Shown one piece after another: positions 1 through 7,098 of a stretch of 41,559 nt of DNA (positions are counted from its first letter, which is position 1; each line of letters begins with the position of its first letter). A program made the translations under genes and the position numbers. The stretch lies in assembly GCA_049697115.1 (NCBI GenBank), contig JBAVVD010000019.1, forward strand, positions 1 to 41,559. Reading direction: 5' to 3'. The stretch is from JBAVVD01 sp049697115 (GTDB taxonomy: Bacteria > Acidobacteriota > Aminicenantia > Aminicenantales > UBA4085). Below the pieces are notes generated by a model that saw nothing but the letters and a program-made list of their open reading frames with translations, made no database searches and was not told where the DNA came from.

Positions 1-78
1 CATCACCCCTGGCGGAGATATAATCCTGCGCTCCATCACAACAGCTATCTGGAGAGGATCTAAAAGAATGAGAAAACC

Positions 79-122
79 GGACATTTTCACGTTGCTAAGA
101 ATAGGACATATTCATGTTGCCT
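79..122. repeat. Tandem terminal repeats of an IS21-type element (relic)
   Basis: Two imperfect copies of a 19-base unit (GGACATTTTCACGTTGCTA at 79-97 and GGACATATTCATGTTGCCT at 104-122) lie 25 bases apart and match at 15 of 19 positions. IS21-family elements carry several such repeats at their ends as transposase-binding sites. The istB fragment at 135-410 reads towards these repeats, which is the expected order (istB, then the right end). The assignment rests on this arrangement and not on a recognised family consensus. Confidence 0.45.
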
Positions 123-134
123 TGACATGGCATT

Positions 135-410
135 TTAGATCATGGGCTCTCTAACGACTTGCAATCGCTGAGTTATGGCTAATCGGTCTAGGAACTTGGG
201 CGAGGAGCCGTCGGCGCGGGCGAAGGTAAGTTTCTGGGGGAGCCGGAAGACCTGGAAGCAGCGGACCGAAAAGCCGTTGCGACAGGCCGCTTGGACCAGG
301 GCGCAGGCCAAATACGTTTTTCCCGTTCCAGTGGGACCGGCAATGATCACGTTGAACTTGCTGTAGGAGGCAATAAAAAGGATGGGCTTTTCGAGTAGCG
401 TGCCAGTCAA
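135..410 (-). pseudogene. Truncated IstB-like ATPase of an IS21-family element
   Basis: The 91-residue frame contains a Walker A motif (GPTGTGKTYLACAL) and the downstream ARADGS segment typical of IstB/DnaA-like AAA+ helpers of IS21 transposition. Full IstB is about 250 residues. Here the N-terminal part before the P-loop is missing or replaced. Similarity stops shortly after the ARADGS region and the frame ends in unrelated residues, so Walker B and the sensor motifs are gone. No istA is visible. It is an inactive scar left of the toxin-antitoxin pair. The P-loop family assignment is firm; the exact boundaries of the relic are not. Confidence 0.6.
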
Positions 411-414
411 AGTA

Positions 415-423
415 TGTTATAAT
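415..423 (+). promoter_or_regulatory. Extended -10 promoter of the DUF6922/AbiEii pair
   Basis: TGT-TATAAT forms an extended -10 element (TGn followed by a perfect TATAAT at 418-423). No convincing -35 hexamer lies 17 bases upstream. The ATG of the antitoxin gene starts at 432, only 8 bases past the -10 box, so a transcript from this promoter would have almost no 5' leader. Confidence 0.45.
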
Positions 424-431
424 ATTCATCC

Positions 432-680
432 ATGGCCAACCCTGTCAAGAACCTTAAGCCCCTATTCTGGGAAACCAACGTCGATAATGTCGATATTCAG
501 AAAAACAAGGACTATATTATTGAAAGAATCCTTGAGTTTGGAGATAAACCTGCTGTGAAATGGCTGCTGGCGACGTATCCGCTCTCTGTTATCAAAAAAA
601 CGCTCGAAGAAAGCCGGGGCATTTCAAAAAAAAGCAGGAATTTTTGGGAATTTCTGCTGGGCAGTCAGAGGAATGCTTGA
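432..680 (+). CDS. DUF6922-like protein, probable antitoxin partner of AbiEii
   Basis: An 82-residue protein with the pattern of the DUF6922 family: an early FW motif, then a central IIERILEFGDKPAVKWLL segment and a C-terminal NFWEFLLG motif. Genes of this type usually sit directly upstream of nucleotidyltransferase (AbiEii/AbiGii) toxins, and the stop codon here overlaps the start of such a gene by 8 bases (ATGCTTGA). The role as antitoxin or transcriptional autoregulator is inferred from that context. No ribosome-binding site is visible and the -10 box lies 8 bases before the ATG, so translation may be leaderless. The family recognition is from pattern memory; the function is less certain than the pairing. 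Confidence 0.75.
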   Translation: MANPVKNLKPLFWETNVDNVDIQKNKDYIIERILEFGDKPAVKWLLATYPLSVIKKTLEESRGISKKSRNFWEFLLGSQRNA

Positions 681-1302
681 TTCGGTTTTGTCAGAAACCT
701 CCAAAAAAAATATAAAAATCCTTTCTTCTCTCCCCTTTGTCCAGGAGTTCTATCTTGCAGGAGGCTCTGGATGCGCACTTCAGCTCGGCCATAGGATTTC
801 TCAAGATCTTGATTTTTTCTCCAGAAAAGAATTTTCCCATTTTGAGATCCAGGAGTCCCTGAAAAATCGTGGAAATTTTATTGTCGATTATTCGGACACC
901 CAAACCTTGGTGGGGAGATTGAATGCAACAAAAATTAGCTTCATTCATTATGGTTATCCTTTGATCCGGGACCTGCAGATGTATTCGGGATTGAATTTGG
1001 CATCGATTGAGGATATCGGCTGCATGAAAATCGATACGATTTCTTCCCGCGGAAAAAAGAGGGATTTCGTGGACCTCTATTTCATCCTGAAACACAAGGC
1101 CGTAAGCTTAAAAGAGTATTTCAACTTTTTTGATTCCAAATACGGTCCTGAGAATTATAACCTGTATCATGTTCTCAAGAGTCTGGTTTATTTTGAGGAT
1201 GCTGAAAAAGATCCCGATTTACAAATGCTCTTTGAATTCTCCTGGAAAGATTTAAAAAGCTTTTTCCGCGAGCAAGTCAAGAATTTTGATATTCTGCGCT
1301 GA
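673..1302 (+). CDS. Nucleotidyltransferase of the AbiEii/AbiGii toxin family
   Basis: A 209-residue protein. It shows the motif FYLAGGSGCALQLGHRIS followed by QDLDFFS, which are the GS and DxD nucleotidyltransferase motifs of AbiEii. A later basic segment (SSRGKKRDFVDLYFIL) matches the conserved Lys/Asp region of the family. AbiEii-type toxins transfer nucleotides to RNA targets and act in type IV toxin-antitoxin or abortive-infection systems. The gene overlaps its presumed antitoxin by 8 bases, so the two are translationally coupled. Its length is shorter than classical AbiEii (about 300 residues) but usual for the stand-alone group. The substrate cannot be read from the sequence. Confidence 0.85.
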   Translation: MLDSVLSETSKKNIKILSSLPFVQEFYLAGGSGCALQLGHRISQDLDFFSRKEFSHFEIQESLKNRGNFIVDYSDTQTLVGRLNATKISFIHYGYPLIRDLQMYSGLNLASIEDIGCMKIDTISSRGKKRDFVDLYFILKHKAVSLKEYFNFFDSKYGPENYNLYHVLKSLVYFEDAEKDPDLQMLFEFSWKDLKSFFREQVKNFDILR

Positions 1303-1307
1303 TCCTT

Positions 1308-1454
1308 GCATTCAACAACCCCAGGAATCTGAATCCCCAGATTCCCGACGATCTGAACCGCTGGATCCTCAAATGCCTGAAGAAAGATAAAGAGAGGCGA
1401 TATCAAAACGGCGACGATCTCCAAGCCGACCTCGAAAAAAAGAGCTTGAAATAG
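1308..1454 (+). pseudogene. Fossil C-terminus of a serine/threonine protein kinase domain
   Basis: Directly after the toxin gene, an open frame with no start codon reads IPDDLNRWILKCLKKDKERR, then YQNGDDLQADLE, and ends in TAG. This is the subdomain X-XI end of bacterial Pkn-type kinases (pattern: PxxLxxIILKCLxKDPxxRY, then LxxDLE). Everything upstream of this helix is absent. It is a remnant left by a deletion whose breakpoint lies at or just before the end of the toxin gene. Confidence 0.55.
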
Positions 1455-2103
1455 CTTCTGACCTGCTTCCCTTGCCCCATTGAGAGCGGCCTTCTCCAAG
1501 CTGTTGACCTCCTCCACGCATACATTATCCGCACAGGATACTGTTAAGCTCATAGGATCTACATCCTCTAAGACGTTTCCCAATTTATCTTATGATAGAG
1601 CCTGAACACCTCCTAAAGATTGGCGACTTCCATTTGAAGGAGTTCTCCCCACATTTCATTCACGCGAACGGCATGGAAGAGCACGCGCATCATTTGATGG
1701 ATCAACCCGGTCAGTTCCTGTGTGTTCTCGACCACACCCATCCGCTCCCCTGAGTCTTCATACACACCGGGACCGTCCGCGTCCGATCGTCATTTTAATC
1801 GGTGAATTTGGATCAAAAATAAAATTTAAAAAAGTCAAAAAATCAAAATAAATCCCTACCATTTTTATAGAAAGCGTGTATAATACAGCGTTGCGATACT
1901 GCCCGACCGGGGAGATCGGTATTTGAGTACGACACTGTTCCGGTCGATCTGCGCGAAGTGCCCCCCTTGATTTTTTCCTGCCGCGCAGGAGTCTCACATC
2001 CCAGACAGCTTCATGCCCTTCTTTCCGCAGCTCGATGTTTATAGCCATTTTCTAGGCACGTTTTACCCAAGCGATCACAAACATGGCTGGTATCTCTGTT
2101 TTT
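1455..2103. other. Stretch without a convincing gene
   Basis: About 650 bases hold only short minus-strand frames. One (1613-1741) has a ribosome-binding site and is listed separately. A second begins with TTG at 1583 and contains a helical stretch (VEEVNSLEKAALNGAREAGQ) before running into the kinase fossil on the other strand. That segment recalls N-termini of some transposases, but I cannot assign it. A third frame at 1758-2048 is not recognisable. The region looks like decayed mobile DNA. Confidence 0.4.
1613..1741 (-). CDS. Small unrecognised ORF (42 aa)
   Basis: An ATG preceded by AGGGGAG with 3-4 bases of spacing opens a 42-residue frame (MGVVENTQELTGLIHQMMRV...). The peptide is mostly helical and hydrophobic/polar-alternating, without a signal peptide. 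About 30 bases downstream on the same strand another short frame starts, so the two may be pieces of one broken gene. No family is recognised. It is kept as a possible gene only because of the ribosome-binding site and coherent composition. Confidence 0.28.
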   Translation of the reverse strand: MGVVENTQELTGLIHQMMRVLFHAVRVNEMWGELLQMEVANL

Positions 2104-3438
2104 TCAGAGGAGTTCGCGCAGCTTGGGCACGAACGCCCTGATCAGAGTGTAAAAGCCCAGAAGAATTAAAGAATTAATAATAATGGCGGCCGGTTCACTG
2201 ATATGTTCGGCGATCAATCCGACCCAAAGGGCGCCCAACGGCATCAGCCCGAAGAAAGCCAGGCTGTAGATGCTCATCACTCTTCCGCGCAGCACGTCAG
2301 GGACCAGGGTTTGGATCAGAGCATTGGCCAGGTTGAATATGAGCATCGTGGATACCCCCACGCAGAAAAGCAGAATCAGCGAAAGCGAAAGCCAGCGGAG
2401 AAAAGCGAAGGTCAGAAGCAGGAGCGGAAAGACGATGGTTCCCATGGTTAAAAGCCGACCCTTGAACTTGAAGCGGCCCAGAGAGGCGATCGTCAGGGCG
2501 CCGAGCAGGGCGCCGAGGCCTCGGGCAGACTGCAGCCATCCATTGGTCGTGGCGTTTCCGCCCAGGACTTTGACGGCCCACGCAGGGATCAGCGTGGCAA
2601 AGGAAATCCCGAAGAAACCGGTCATAGCCACAACGCCGATCAGCGTCCGAATCATGGATTCGTGGACGACATACTGCATTCCTTCCTTGAGGTCCGCGCC
2701 GGCTGAGTTCTTACGGATAGGCTTGGGCAGCGGTTGGATTCTCATCTTCAACAGGGCCGCGATTACAGACAGAAAGGAGACCGCGTTGATCGTGAAACAC
2801 CAGGCCGGCCCAAAGAACGCATAGGTCAGGCCGGAAACCGCAGGACCGATGGCTGTGGCTGAATTGAACATGGCCGAGTTCAAGGCGATGGCGTTGGTCA
2901 TGTCCTGCCGGTCCACCAATTCCTGAACAAATGCCTGCCTGGCCGGAGCGTCGAAGGCGTTGGCGATCCCCAATCCAAAGGCGAGAAGTATGATGTGCCA
3001 GGCTTGAACGACATGAAGAAAAGTCAGGATTGCCAGGAGAATCGCTAAAGTCATCATCATTGCCTGAGTGATGAGAAGGAGCGACCGGCGCTGCATGCGG
3101 TCGGCCAGAACGCCGCCGTACATCATGAGAAGCCAGGTCGGGATTCCCATGGCGAACGCCGTATAGCCCAGATAGGCCGGTGAATGGGTCAGCTCGAATA
3201 CCAGAAATCCCAGGGCCGTGCTCTGCATCCAGGTCCCGAAAAGAGAGATCATCTGGCCCCAGAACCAGAGGCGGTAATTAGGGTACCGAAGGGCAATGAA
3301 TGCATGCTTCCAGCGGAAGCTCTCGCGAAAACGGGCCGCAAAAGGCCTTGCCGGAGGCTCCTCTAATGGAGGGGGGAGGGGCACATCTATTTTCAAAGAA
3401 GGATCATTGACGTCAGATATCTTTTCGTGAATCTTCAT
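2104..3438 (-). CDS. MFS transporter of the EntS/MFS_3 type
   Basis: A 444-residue major facilitator with about 12 hydrophobic segments. The first loop reads GGVLADRMQRRSLLL, the GxLaDRxxRR motif between helices 2 and 3. NAFDAPARQAF and LRGRVMSIYSL are conserved loops of the MFS_3 (enterobactin-exporter-like) group. The frame is open 156 bases further upstream, but the ATG at 3438 overlaps the stop of the preceding gene as ATGA, which fixes the start and indicates translational coupling. The N-terminus carries about 35 cytoplasmic residues with a proline-rich stretch before the first helix. It probably exports a small molecule; the substrate is unknown. Coupling to the DHH-like gene suggests the two products act together. 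Confidence 0.9.
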   Translation of the reverse strand: MKIHEKISDVNDPSLKIDVPLPPPLEEPPARPFAARFRESFRWKHAFIALRYPNYRLWFWGQMISLFGTWMQSTALGFLVFELTHSPAYLGYTAFAMGIPTWLLMMYGGVLADRMQRRSLLLITQAMMMTLAILLAILTFLHVVQAWHIILLAFGLGIANAFDAPARQAFVQELVDRQDMTNAIALNSAMFNSATAIGPAVSGLTYAFFGPAWCFTINAVSFLSVIAALLKMRIQPLPKPIRKNSAGADLKEGMQYVVHESMIRTLIGVVAMTGFFGISFATLIPAWAVKVLGGNATTNGWLQSARGLGALLGALTIASLGRFKFKGRLLTMGTIVFPLLLLTFAFLRWLSLSLILLFCVGVSTMLIFNLANALIQTLVPDVLRGRVMSIYSLAFFGLMPLGALWVGLIAEHISEPAAIIINSLILLGFYTLIRAFVPKLRELL

Positions 3439-4481
3439 TGAACCTCTATCCGTCCAAAAGACAGGATTGTTTCGACGATCTCGCTTTGGCTGAGGGAGGT
3501 CCCATCCTGGGGAGAGTCGATAATCCGGTAGTTGAAAAATGGACAATTTCCTTCGTACCAGGAAAGTCCGGAGGAGCGTCCCAGAGTCCGGCATTTCTGC
3601 GATTCTCTTTCATTGAGCATCGCGCCCAGCCCGCGGAGGTTTACTCCCTTCTCCGGATCCACTCCCAGAATGTACCTTTTATTCCCGAAGTTCGTCATCA
3701 GGAATGCAAAGCCTTCGTGGAGTGAAGAATTCGTTTTATCGCGCCTGGCCCATTCCTTGAGTAGGAAGCTTCGCGGATGGGTGACAACCAGTCCGTCCGC
3801 TTTTATTTTTTCGGCCGTTTCCGCTGATGGGAGCATGAGCTGGATGGACTGACCATAGCTGAGGTCCGTAAGGTAGCTGAAATAATCCCCTTCGACTTTA
3901 TGCATCGCTTTTACGTAGCGGTCGATTCCTGAGAAGAGCCGCCGGTTTTCGGTGATTTCATACCCCTCTTCGGCTCTGGAATACAGAAATCTCATGAACT
4001 TTAATCCCTCTTCCACCCGTTCCGCATTGATTTGGTCTTCGGTTTTCTTTGATCCTGAAAAAAGGGCGCGCAGAATGGAGTATGGTGTGGCCGTGAGGTC
4101 AACCTCCCTGGGGAGTGAAGCGGAATCCACGAGGCGGGTGTAGGCGGCAATTTTTTGCATGGAAGAATCCAGACGGCCTTTTTCAATGAGCTTTAAGCTC
4201 AGGAAGATGGAAGCCAGCGAGTCAAAATCGGGAAGCCTGTGGGTGATGATGGTCAAAGCCTGAGGGCTCGGTTTTTCTTCCTCAATCCTCTGCTTTCCGA
4301 TGTGGTCCAGGACAAGACGGGGATATTTGGCGATCAGGGACGCTGTGCATTCGGGCTCCGCCTCCGGGTGATGGTGGTCGATCACGCCGGGCACGGTCTT
4401 CATCCCCACGTCCAGGACCAGCGTATTATCCTGAGGGGCAATGTTTTCGCCGTAATTGACGAATTGATACGAAACACTCAT
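3435..4481 (-). CDS. DHH-superfamily-like phosphoesterase with motifs in unusual order
   Basis: A protein of 348 residues from the ATG at 4481, which has AAAGGCGG just upstream; an open frame back to 4583 would add 34 residues, so the start is uncertain. Near the N-terminus NTLVLDVG and VIDHHHPE resemble DHH-family motifs II and III (metal-binding Asp, and Asp-His-His). Forty-odd residues later HRLPDFDSLAS matches motif I (HxxPDxDxxaS), which normally comes first. The C-terminal half (SYLTDL..., GFAFLMTNF...) is not recognised. DHH enzymes are Mn-dependent phosphodiesterases or pyrophosphatases. The metal-ligand residues are present, so catalysis is plausible, but the substrate is unknown. 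The stop overlaps the MFS start (ATGA). Confidence 0.65.
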   Translation of the reverse strand: MSVSYQFVNYGENIAPQDNTLVLDVGMKTVPGVIDHHHPEAEPECTASLIAKYPRLVLDHIGKQRIEEEKPSPQALTIITHRLPDFDSLASIFLSLKLIEKGRLDSSMQKIAAYTRLVDSASLPREVDLTATPYSILRALFSGSKKTEDQINAERVEEGLKFMRFLYSRAEEGYEITENRRLFSGIDRYVKAMHKVEGDYFSYLTDLSYGQSIQLMLPSAETAEKIKADGLVVTHPRSFLLKEWARRDKTNSSLHEGFAFLMTNFGNKRYILGVDPEKGVNLRGLGAMLNERESQKCRTLGRSSGLSWYEGNCPFFNYRIIDSPQDGTSLSQSEIVETILSFGRIEVQ

Positions 4482-4713
4482 TGCCGCCTTTGACATCTCA
4501 TTTATATACAGTATTTTTTGGCAATTTTCCATATCGTTCCGAATTTGCCGAGCGGATGCGGAAATTCCGCTCACTTCATTCATGCGGTTGAGAATGGACT
4601 TTTATTACTGTCGTTTCTGGGAAAAATTGAAATGCGGAGTGGAACAGTCGCCTCTCTCTTTCTGTGATGGGGAGCAATTGTTTAGGGGGGGACACGGCGG
4701 AGGAAGTCCCTAT

Positions 4714-4746
4714 AAAAATGTGAGATCTACTTGATATTTTAATTCT
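4714..4746. repeat. Copy 1 of a dispersed 33-bp promoter-like repeat
   Basis: This segment matches 11394-11426 at 29 of 33 positions. Both copies contain ATCTACTTGA(T/C)ATTTTAATT, so each carries a -35-like TTGATA/TTGACA. In the second copy that hexamer belongs to the promoter of the XRE regulator. Here it lies upstream of a very short ORF with a strong ribosome-binding site. Just before it, GGGAC and GTCCC (within 4686-4710) can pair as a short hairpin. Confidence 0.45.
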
Positions 4747-4779
4747 TGTTTATTCTCTTTTTGAGGGAGGTCTGAAAAA

Positions 4780-4842
4780 ATGAACACTAAAGCCTTAATA
4801 ATTATCAGCCAAGAATATAGGATTTGGGGAGTGAATATCTGA
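4780..4842 (+). CDS. Possible 20-residue peptide or truncated gene start
   Basis: GAGGGAGG lies 8 bases before an ATG that opens a 20-codon frame (MNTKALIIISQEYRIWGVNI) ending at TGA, directly abutting the 3' end of the OmpA-like gene on the other strand. The upstream promoter-like repeat plus this ribosome-binding site look like the start of a real transcription unit. The peptide may be the remaining N-terminus of a deleted gene. No family can be assigned. Confidence 0.22.
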   Translation: MNTKALIIISQEYRIWGVNI

Positions 4843-5490
4843 TTATTCGTAGACTAAAATGACTACCCGCCTGTTCTGAGCTCTTCCGTTGCGAGTGGCA
4901 TTGTCAGCGATCGGCAGATCACTGCCATAGCTTATGACTTCCATCCTGTGGAGAGGGATGCGGTATTGTTTGTGAAGATAATCCCTTGCGGCTTCAGCCC
5001 GTTTTCTCCCTAGAATCAAATTCCAGCTTTCAGACCCTGTGCTGTCGGTATGGCCTTGAATTTCAAGGTAGACTCCCTTGTCCTGAGCGATCAGCACTTG
5101 AACAAATTCATCCAATTTCGCTTTCGATTCAACACTCAATTCGTAGCTGTCAAATTTGAATTTTGATTCATCATTCCTGAGCACTTCCTTGAATAGGAGC
5201 CTCCCCTGAGCGGCTCTCTTGACTTCGCTTATTTTGTCATCAACATCAGACCTATAATTACTTAAATCAGATTCTTGCTGCTTAATGAGCGAGCCAAGCG
5301 TTGTTAATTGCTCATCATGTTCTTTAATTCTTTTCTGATTCTCCTCGACGGCTGTTTCTACCCCTTCAACCTTTTGGTCAAGAACTGCCATTTCTTTAAG
5401 CAAATATTTTTTTGTTGCACAGCCCGTGCTGGCTATCAGTATCACGAGAAATGCAGCCCCCACAAGAAACGTGATTTTTTTATTGTTCAT
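4843..5490 (-). CDS. OmpA-family peptidoglycan-binding lipoprotein
   Basis: A 215-residue protein. The ATG at 5490 is preceded by GGAGGGAG; an in-frame ATG 12 bases earlier lies within that ribosome-binding site and is rejected. The signal peptide ends in the lipobox ASTGC, so the mature protein is lipidated. Residues 30-100 form a coiled coil (EGVETAVEENQKRIKEHDEQ). The C-terminal about 110 residues are an OmpA domain, with LEIQGHTDSTGS, a conserved RA helix and NRRVVI holding the Asp and Arg that bind diaminopimelate. The likely role is anchoring the outer membrane to peptidoglycan, as Pal does. It follows the VWFA gene on the same strand after 98 bases. Confidence 0.9.
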   Translation of the reverse strand: MNNKKITFLVGAAFLVILIASTGCATKKYLLKEMAVLDQKVEGVETAVEENQKRIKEHDEQLTTLGSLIKQQESDLSNYRSDVDDKISEVKRAAQGRLLFKEVLRNDESKFKFDSYELSVESKAKLDEFVQVLIAQDKGVYLEIQGHTDSTGSESWNLILGRKRAEAARDYLHKQYRIPLHRMEVISYGSDLPIADNATRNGRAQNRRVVILVYE

Positions 5491-5588
5491 AACTCCCTCC
5501 ATTCCCTTTCAATCTGTTTATTATTTTATCATAATATTTCTTTTTTGTCTTCAGCTATTTATCTTTAGCTCCAGTGCTGGATGATGCA

Positions 5589-6593
5589 TCAACGAGAATT
5601 CTTTTTTTTTCCGCTGTAGTATCCTTCTCTTGTCCTTACTCTGTATTTCTTTTTTGAAGTAACAATTGTGATCTTTCGGTAGGCATTTTCGGGACCTCTG
5701 TACGAGGTATATCCCAGGATATACTGATGGCTGAGTTCTTTCTTGATCATCCTTAAAGAAGCATAGAAATCATTGGCTTGATCAATAAAAAATGCCTTTC
5801 CTCCTGTCGCCGCTGAGAATCTTTCAAGAGAGCTTATGATATTAGAAGAAGTCAAGCCTTGAGAGTGTTTATACTTTTCCAGGTATTGCTCGCTCAAGGG
5901 AATTTTATAGCCTATGGTGTATATGGGCACGTCAACTCTCCTGGCAACTTCAATGGCTTGATCAGGAGAATATTGGCTGTCATTCTCAATTCCGTCTGTG
6001 ATCAAAAGAATGGCCCTTTTCTCATTGTTGCCTCTGTTGGCAAATTCTGGAGAGACAGCTATGGCATCATTCAAAGCGGTCTTTCCATAAGCCTCGATTC
6101 TTTCCAAAACGGGGGAAAAAGCATTTTTTTCCTTAGAAAAATTAACAGCCACTTCCACAGCCCCGTCTGCAAAAATCAACAGCGAGACTTCATCACGATC
6201 AGTAAGAAGATAATTTATCAGATTATTGAGGGCTTCCTTGCTTTCTTTGAGTTTATCCTGGAGAGCCATGCTTCCACTTACGTCAAGGAGAATGGTCAGA
6301 CTCAGAGGGGCTTCAAAATTGTGGCTGAAATAGTTGATATCCACCTTTTTATTATTCTCATAAATGGTAAAGTCTTCCTCTGTGAGGTCGTCGATGAACT
6401 TCCCTTTGCTATCCTGGACTGTTACCGCTATGGAAATGGCGCTGACAGTAATGTCATGCGTTAAGGTTTTTTTCTTCGTTTCTTGTGATAAGAGCCATGA
6501 TGAGGGTGTGATGATGATTGTCAGAGACAATGAAACAAGAATAAATGATAGGAATGGAATGGTTCTTTTTCTGTTCAGAATTGTCTTCCCCAT
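5589..6593 (-). CDS. VWFA-domain protein of the Acidobacteria type
   Basis: A 334-residue protein with an N-terminal signal/anchor segment (residues 10-35). A short Ig-like domain follows (VTVQDSKGKFIDDLTEEDF...YEN), then a von Willebrand factor A domain. The MIDAS motif DVSGSM is at residue 104, with a conserved Thr in GKTALNDAI and Asp in LLITDGIEND. This architecture matches the VWFA-related domain proteins common in Acidobacteria. It is presumably periplasmic or surface-exposed and binds a partner through the metal site. A stop codon just upstream excludes any earlier start. GAGGTGAT sits before an out-of-frame ATG that would make a 10-residue peptide overlapping the start. The OmpA lipoprotein lies downstream. 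Confidence 0.9.
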   Translation of the reverse strand: MGKTILNRKRTIPFLSFILVSLSLTIIITPSSWLLSQETKKKTLTHDITVSAISIAVTVQDSKGKFIDDLTEEDFTIYENNKKVDINYFSHNFEAPLSLTILLDVSGSMALQDKLKESKEALNNLINYLLTDRDEVSLLIFADGAVEVAVNFSKEKNAFSPVLERIEAYGKTALNDAIAVSPEFANRGNNEKRAILLITDGIENDSQYSPDQAIEVARRVDVPIYTIGYKIPLSEQYLEKYKHSQGLTSSNIISSLERFSAATGGKAFFIDQANDFYASLRMIKKELSHQYILGYTSYRGPENAYRKITIVTSKKKYRVRTREGYYSGKKKNSR

Positions 6594-6681
6594 CTCAGTT
6601 GAGTCATGGATATCACCTCATTATTAACCTATAGCATAGGAAAACTCGGGAATCAATCTGAACGAGCACAATGCATGAACC

Positions 6682-7005
6682 ATGTCCAGTAGAAGGGTCC
6701 GTGTTTATCGGTTTTATCTCAGGATTCCGAATTGTCACATAATAAGTTACCAGAAAGAAAAAAATGGCAGGGCTTTCCATTGTTCAAACAAATCTGCCGA
6801 GATGATCCGAAAAGTCTATGAGATTAATCCCTTGACCTGTCCCAAATGCCAGGCTGAAATGCGTATTATCGCCTTCCTCACAGGCTATGCTGTGGTGGAC
6901 AGAATCCTCAACCACCTCAAGCTGACCTTTGTGGCGGAGAGACCTCCTCCGCCTCAGGTCGCTTCGCAAGAGTTCTTGATGGCCTCGGCCGAATATTTAT
7001 CGTAA
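6682..7005 (+). pseudogene. C-terminal remnant of an IS91-like transposase
   Basis: From about residue 38 the frame reads SAEMIRKVYEINPLTCPKCQ, then EMRIIAFL, DRILNHLKLTF and RPPPP. This is the C-terminus of IS91/IS801-type Y2 transposases, including the typical (W/S)AxxIxKVYExDPLxCPxC segment. The catalytic tyrosine domain and N-terminal zinc-binding region are absent, and the first about 37 residues are not recognisable. It is a scar. A second, more degraded copy in the opposite orientation lies at 11229-11373. Confidence 0.7.
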
Positions 7006-7098
7006 CCTTTCCAACCGGAGAGGAGTATTCTGATTAGAGGTGTATCAAAAAGGGAGAAGACTGGCTTTTCGTGAGAAATCAATAATGAGGAGAAGAAA

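Noticed and set aside
2..154. Plus-strand open frame from the left edge containing PGGDII, similar to a PDZ-domain segment
   Set aside because: The frame runs through the IS21-type terminal repeats, and the PDZ-like match is only a few residues long; it is unlikely to be a real C-terminus.
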